From NCBI GenBank assembly GCA_022559985.1, contig JAFJTR010000210.1:1-12335 (forward strand): 12,335 bases of DNA. The letters are read 5' to 3'. Positions 9,001 through 12,335 of the stretch are shown piece by piece; positions within the stretch are counted from its first letter, which is position 1, and each line of letters opens with the position of its first letter. This stretch comes from Parastagonospora avenae f. sp. tritici 18332-5 (Eukaryota > Ascomycota > Dothideomycetes > Pleosporales > Phaeosphaeriaceae). The notes below the pieces were generated by a model. It made no database searches. It saw only the letters and a program-made list of their open reading frames with translations, and had not been told where the DNA came from. The position numbers and the translations under genes were made by a program.

Positions 9001-9714
9001 GATCCTGTCCCTAATCACTTTCTACGGTGCATTCTTAAGTAGAAGCTGCTCCTGCTCCTGCGCTGCTAGGACTAGGCTATTAAAGACCGTCTTAATAGTC
9101 CTATAGTTAGAACTATATTTAGTTATATAGATTGCGCATCTTGTTACTGTATCTGCTAGCTCTTTTAACGCTAGCACTAGGTTAATTGTTGTCTTGTAGT
9201 CTCCGCCCTGCCACGTCTTAGTACCACGCGGGAGCAGGCTGCTAAGCGCGTGTTCTATCATCAGGTTAATGACCGGGTTAGCTTCGCCCTGCCTAGCCAT
9301 TGTTATATCCTCCCCTCCCTATAAATAGTTATGTTAGTTAAAGTTACTAGCTAGCACTACGTCTACCACTGTGCCGGCCCTTTGTCTTATATCCGTGATC
9401 GCCTCGTCTAGCTTATTGCATGTGTCTTGTAGCGCCTGCAGGTCTCCTCCTGGTATGTACACCGACACTACTAATACCTGCCGCTTGTGCAGCCGGATGA
9501 TCGCTGCTGTCAAGTCCAGCGACTCAATCCGCACCTGCTCTGCCTCTACTTCTCTGCTTACCTATAGCATGCTCTAAATTAGCTACCTCCCCTCTTGCCA
9601 GGTTAATAGCACTATTTTAGTCTACTTATAATAGAGCATAGGCGTTGTTAGCAGCCGGCCTTAGATCCTCTATGCGTGCAGCTCCTGGATAGCCATCACT
9701 GTTACATCTTGCAT
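6064..9714 (-). pseudogene. LINE ORF2: endonuclease / reverse transcriptase / RNase H, inactivated
   Basis: From ATG 9714 to TAA 6066-6064 is 1217 codons, the usual size for a fungal Tad1 ORF2, carrying roughly 40 in-frame TAG/TAA codons and no TGA that I found. Endonuclease: metal-binding Glu in AIQELH (codon 11) is kept, but the usual GDFN reads SNFN (codons 123-126), and the late SDH-type motif reads SNYR. Reverse transcriptase: motif A Asp is Asn (codon 563, FNIKGAYN), GLPQG is present, and the catalytic FxDD reads FIDN (653-656). RNase H spans about codons 876-1001, with a REEHNPYSAELAAIADAL block. The C-terminal CxC...C element lies at 6294-6244, with the usual His replaced by Tyr. All blocks share one frame over 3.6 kb. 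The element cannot make active protein. Confidence 0.9.
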
Positions 9715-9787
9715 CTCCTTATTATTTATTAGACTGTTATGTACTTTACCTTGCTTTCTAATATTAAGCTAGATTATGCAGAATGCT

Positions 9788-10861
9788 CTACTTATGCTAA
9801 GGTAGGTAAAGCATCCTACAGTTTCTGCTAAACGACTCGTGCAGTCCTCTGCATAACACGCACTTCATCACTACTTCGCTGCAGCTCTTGTAGTGGTGGC
9901 TGTCTTTGGCGCATCTCCCGCATCTCTGCGTCTTCTTGCACTGGTACGCTTTGTGGCTAAGCTCTTAGCAGTTGTAGCATTGTCCGGGCTGTAGCTAGTG
10001 TTTAAAAGCGCTTATTATGCTAGACTCTCTACTAATATAAAAGAAGCTGTCTATAATAAGTCTTCTTGCATTACTTTTCTTAGTTAAGTACACTACTATA
10101 GATCTGTATGCCTTTAGGACGTCCTTCTTGCTTAGCCACGCAATCTTAGCAACTGTTGCTCTATTCTCTTCACTAAACGGCTAGGCTACCTCCTCTCTAA
10201 CCTTGTTATTTTTGTTTAGCACTACTGTTCTCTTAACGTTGTTAACTTTAACTAGGTAGAGCTTATCGCGCAGCACCTGCAAGCCTAACCTAATCTTTTC
10301 TGCTGCTCTCTTAACTAGCTAGTGCTTATCTTTGTTCCTGCACGCGATCTTAATCTAGCTTTAGGTTAAGTAGTTAATAGTTACAGCCCGGCATCTCTAG
10401 TTTGCTTAGTTCTCTATAGTCTGCATTTCCTTCTCTATAGCTGCTCTAACTGTGCTTGCTAACATCTTGCTATTCTTATTATCTGCTCTTAAGATATCTA
10501 CTATAACGTTAGGTGCATTGCTAGGGGCAGGGCTAGAGCCGTTGAAGTGCTGGTGGCTTGCTGAACTTCTGAGGGTGGCGTTCAGTCCAGTGGGTGTGCT
10601 TGCGGCTGCTACCGACGCCCAGGAGCGCGCGCCAGCAGCTGCTGCTGCAAGGTCATCCACGCGTGCTTTAAGCTCAGCTACTTCGTTAATAAGCTTAGTG
10701 TTGTAGTCTATAAGGACTTATTAGTTTTCTCTAATTTCTCTAGTTTAGCGCTTTAGGGTCTTAATAGTCTTATTTTGCTGCTAGATAATTTTAGTTAGGG
10801 CAACTAGCAGGTCTTTGTTAGTGCTACTCCTCCTGGTTAAAAGAACAGGCTAGCTGCTTCT
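9788..10861 (-). pseudogene. LINE ORF1: gag-like RNA-binding protein with coiled coil and CCHC knuckles, inactivated
   Basis: One frame, about 358 codons, ends at TAG 9790-9788; the natural start codon is not visible and was probably mutated or lies under the LTR junction. The N-terminal part (to about 10680) is a Gln/Lys/Leu-rich coiled coil, followed by an Ala-rich ARSWASVAAAS segment. Three zinc knuckles follow: CX2CX4HX4C (9979-9938), CX2CX4HX4C (9922-9881) and CX2CX3HX6C (9862-9818). The first knuckle contains a TAA. Multiple TAG/TAA codons interrupt the frame, but no frameshift is seen. Such proteins coat LINE RNA in the ribonucleoprotein. ORF2 starts 74 bases downstream. Confidence 0.85.
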
Positions 10862-10886
10862 AACCTAGACAGTGTCGGACTTATCT

Positions 10887-11130
10887 TGTCACGAGGGCCG
10901 ACAGGCAGGGAGGATAGGTGCACGTGATCAGTATAATTACTACCGTCTACTAGCAGAACAGAGGCAGGCTTAAAGACAGGACGTAGCTTAAGGAGCTACA
11001 ACCAGGATCCTCGGACGAACAGGTTTTATCAGGCGCGAGGCCTGTGCCTTGCTTAGCTAATCAAGCGATATCGATATCGCTTAGCCACCCTACGGGTCCT
11101 GATTAGCTACTCCAGGCCAGCGCCGTGACA
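10887..11130 (-). repeat. 244-bp 3' LTR of the gypsy element
   Basis: The ends are TGTCACG and CGTGACA, a seven-base perfect inverted repeat with the canonical TG...CA limits. The inner end lies three bases after a purine-rich tract. The five bases outside the LTR (10882-10886) read AGATA on the element strand and are the candidate target duplication; the other copy is outside the window. Confidence 0.85.
11054..11109. repeat. nested inverted repeats inside the LTR
   Basis: A 20-base perfect palindrome (11063-11082, centred on ATATCGATAT) lies inside a ten-base inverted repeat, TAGCTAATCA (11054-11063) against TGATTAGCTA (11100-11109). These could form a stem in DNA or in the transcript of the LTR. 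The role is unknown. Confidence 0.8.
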
Positions 11131-11133
11131 GCA

Positions 11134-11144
11134 CTCCCTTCCTT
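11134..11144 (-). other. polypurine tract of the gypsy element
   Basis: AAGGAAGGGAG on the element strand ends three bases before the LTR's TGTCACG. This is the expected primer site for plus-strand synthesis during reverse transcription. Confidence 0.75.
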
Positions 11145-11166
11145 AGGCGGAGCTCCGACGACGCAA

Positions 11167-12335
11167 CTAACGGGGTTTACTAGGATAACAGCGGTAGAAG
11201 TTCTTTACGATCTCCTGAGCATTCTCGAGGTAGTCAGCTGGGACCTTAGTCAGATCATCGTAACCAGCCCACTTCACTATGTACTTAAGCTGAGGCTGAC
11301 TTCCTCGACCGCGGCGATCCTAACGGGAATCTAGGATATCTTCGACTTCCTACTCCTCGACTCCTTTAACTTTAACGGGAGGAGGTGGTTCTTGTCGCTG
11401 TCTAGTCGGCGGGTCGGTGGCTGCAGGGCGGAGCAGGTTCATATAGAATACAGGATAAATCTTTATTAAAGCAGGCAGCTCTAAACGGTAGGCGAACGGG
11501 CTAACGACCTTAGAAACCTAGTACAGGCCTAGGAACTTCCAGTCTAACTTCTTTTGCAGACAGGCAGTCTTAATATTCCAGGCGTCTAACTAGACTAGGT
11601 TGTTCTCGAAGAACTAGCGGGCAGGTTTACGCTTTCGGTTCGCGTACTTCTTATGCTAGGCTTGAGCAACACAGATCTCAGAGCGGAGGTACTCATGGAT
11701 TGTCTTCATCTTCAGGGCTAGATCTTCTGCGTCCTGGGCAGCAGGCTGTCGGCTAGGTTCGACTGGCTCAAATCCTAGGCGGGGGTGGAAGCCATAGTTT
11801 GCAAGGAACGGCGTAGTACGAATGCTCTCGTTAATAGCGTTGTTTACCGCGAACTCGGCTAGCGGTAACTATCTCGCCCAATCGTCCTGCAGGTACGAGA
11901 CTTGACCTCGCAGGTACTGTTCCAAGAAGGAGTTGGCTCGCTCTGTCTGTCTGTCAGTCTCTGGGTAGTAAGCAGTTGACAAGAGGGACTGGATCCCTAA
12001 GCGTCGGGTTAGGTGGCCCCAGAATTCTGATACAAACTGCGGTCCTCGGTCTGATACAATCGTCCTAGGGAGACTATGCAGTTTCCAGACGTGCTTTATA
12101 AACAGGCGTGCTACTTTCTTAGTATCACAGGTTCTGTTACAAGGGATAAAGTGCTTTATCTTAGTTAGTCGGTCTACTATAACTAGGATAGCGTCGTATC
12201 TGTTACTCTCAGGCAGGTGCGTAATAAAGTCTATTAATAGGTCTTGCCAGGCGCGGGCAGGGATTGGCAAGGGCTTTAGTACTCCTTGTTTCGCTTCTCG
12301 GGACGATGTAATGCGTTTGCAGGTATGGCAGTTCC
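11167..12335 (-). pseudogene. gypsy pol C-terminal part: integrase, GPY/F module, chromodomain, interrupted by TAGs
   Basis: One frame runs from the right edge to TAG 11169-11167. At the edge is CHTC of the HHCC zinc finger. The integrase core keeps its catalytic triad: Asp in LLIDFITHLP, Asp in SDRGPQF and Glu in FLEQYLR. Then come a LDWKFLGLY...SPFAYRLELP...YPVFYMNLLRP GPY/F-like module and a chromodomain (LKYIVKWAGYDDLTKVPADYLEN, abbreviated here by its ends LKYIVKW and DYLEN). Seven in-frame TAGs precede the end: in DDWAR-TAG, AQA-TAG, AR-TAG, LV-TAG, LGLY-TAG, EE-TAG and DSR-TAG. Several sit where related elements have Trp, fitting TGG to TAG. No TAA, TGA or frameshift is seen before the terminal stop. 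The element is damaged but less than the LINE. Confidence 0.9.

Larger units (their letters stand above)
5719..10886 (-). mobile_element. Tad1-type LINE (non-LTR retrotransposon), near full length, RIP-degraded
   Basis: Minus-strand order from the right: a gag-like ORF1 with coiled coil and CCHC knuckles (10861-9788); ORF2 with apurinic endonuclease, reverse transcriptase, RNase H and a C-terminal Cys/His motif (9714-6064); then a 3' UTR ending in a short hairpin and TTAATAAAT. RNase H and C-terminal CCHC in ORF2 with a separate zinc-knuckle ORF1 fit the Tad1/I group of fungal LINEs. All domains of each ORF stay in a single frame, so the decay is by substitution only. The right limit is set by the LTR of the gypsy element, so the extreme 5' end may be missing or may lie beyond the window. 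Confidence 0.9.
10887..12335 (-). mobile_element. Ty3/gypsy chromovirus-type LTR retrotransposon, 3' part
   Basis: Read on the minus strand: the integrase zinc-binding tail at the window edge, integrase core, GPY/F-type module, chromodomain, stop, polypurine tract and then one LTR. Gag, protease, reverse transcriptase and the 5' LTR must lie beyond 12335. The chromodomain places it among the chromoviruses, which use that domain to target heterochromatin. It abuts the 5' end of the LINE and runs in the same direction. Confidence 0.92.

Noticed and set aside
5719..10886. Strictly one-strand (APOBEC-like) mutation of the LINE
   Set aside because: Some stretches show far fewer CpA than TpG on the plus strand, but Gln-to-stop and His-to-Tyr changes on the coding strand show that both strands were hit.
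5719..12335. Possible stop-codon reassignment or TAG read-through in the retroelements
   Set aside because: The LINE also has TAA stops and mutated catalytic residues, and all changes fit CpA/TpG damage, so RIP explains them more simply.

Overview
The window looks like an accessory, repeat-rich stretch of a filamentous ascomycete genome (Pezizomycotina; Dothideomycetes is my guess from the repeat families and is weakly held). The evidence is spliced genes with short introns (54-70 bp, GT...CTRAC...YAG), a fused P450-reductase of the fungal CYP505 type, a Tad1-like LINE, a chromodomain Ty3/gypsy element, and RIP-like CpA-to-TpA damage confined to the repeats.

Left third (1-2200): a small coiled-coil protein of unknown function on the minus strand (253-495, perhaps extending to 588) faces away from a three-exon gene on the plus strand (923-1491). 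Once spliced, that gene encodes a 151-residue secreted, cysteine-rich protein with a CVNH (cyanovirin-N homology) pattern. No single open reading frame shows it. A gene-free stretch follows, holding a 142-bp TA-flanked MITE with 53-bp inverted repeats, two adjacent CACGTG boxes and a low-complexity TTAA-rich tract.

Middle (2192-5550, minus strand): a four-exon CYP505/P450foxy-type gene with heme, FMN, FAD and NADPH modules, 1058 codons in all. It has the expected motifs and three clean introns, but one in-frame TAG at codon 848, where the family has Tyr, separates the NADPH-binding part. It is probably a young pseudogene, or carries a sequencing error.

Right (5719-12335): two retroelements in the same orientation as the P450. 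A near full-length Tad1-type LINE ends about 170 bp upstream of the P450 start codon. Both its ORFs stay in one frame each with no net frameshift, yet are riddled with TAG/TAA stops and have lost catalytic Asp residues exactly where a TpG-to-TpA change predicts. At its 5' end lies the 3' part of a chromovirus-type Ty3/gypsy element (integrase, GPY/F module, chromodomain, polypurine tract, 244-bp LTR), which runs off the right edge and carries seven in-frame TAGs.

I see no operon, CRISPR array, tRNA or rRNA. The plausibly functional genes are the CVNH gene and perhaps the coiled-coil gene. The P450 is intact in architecture but interrupted.
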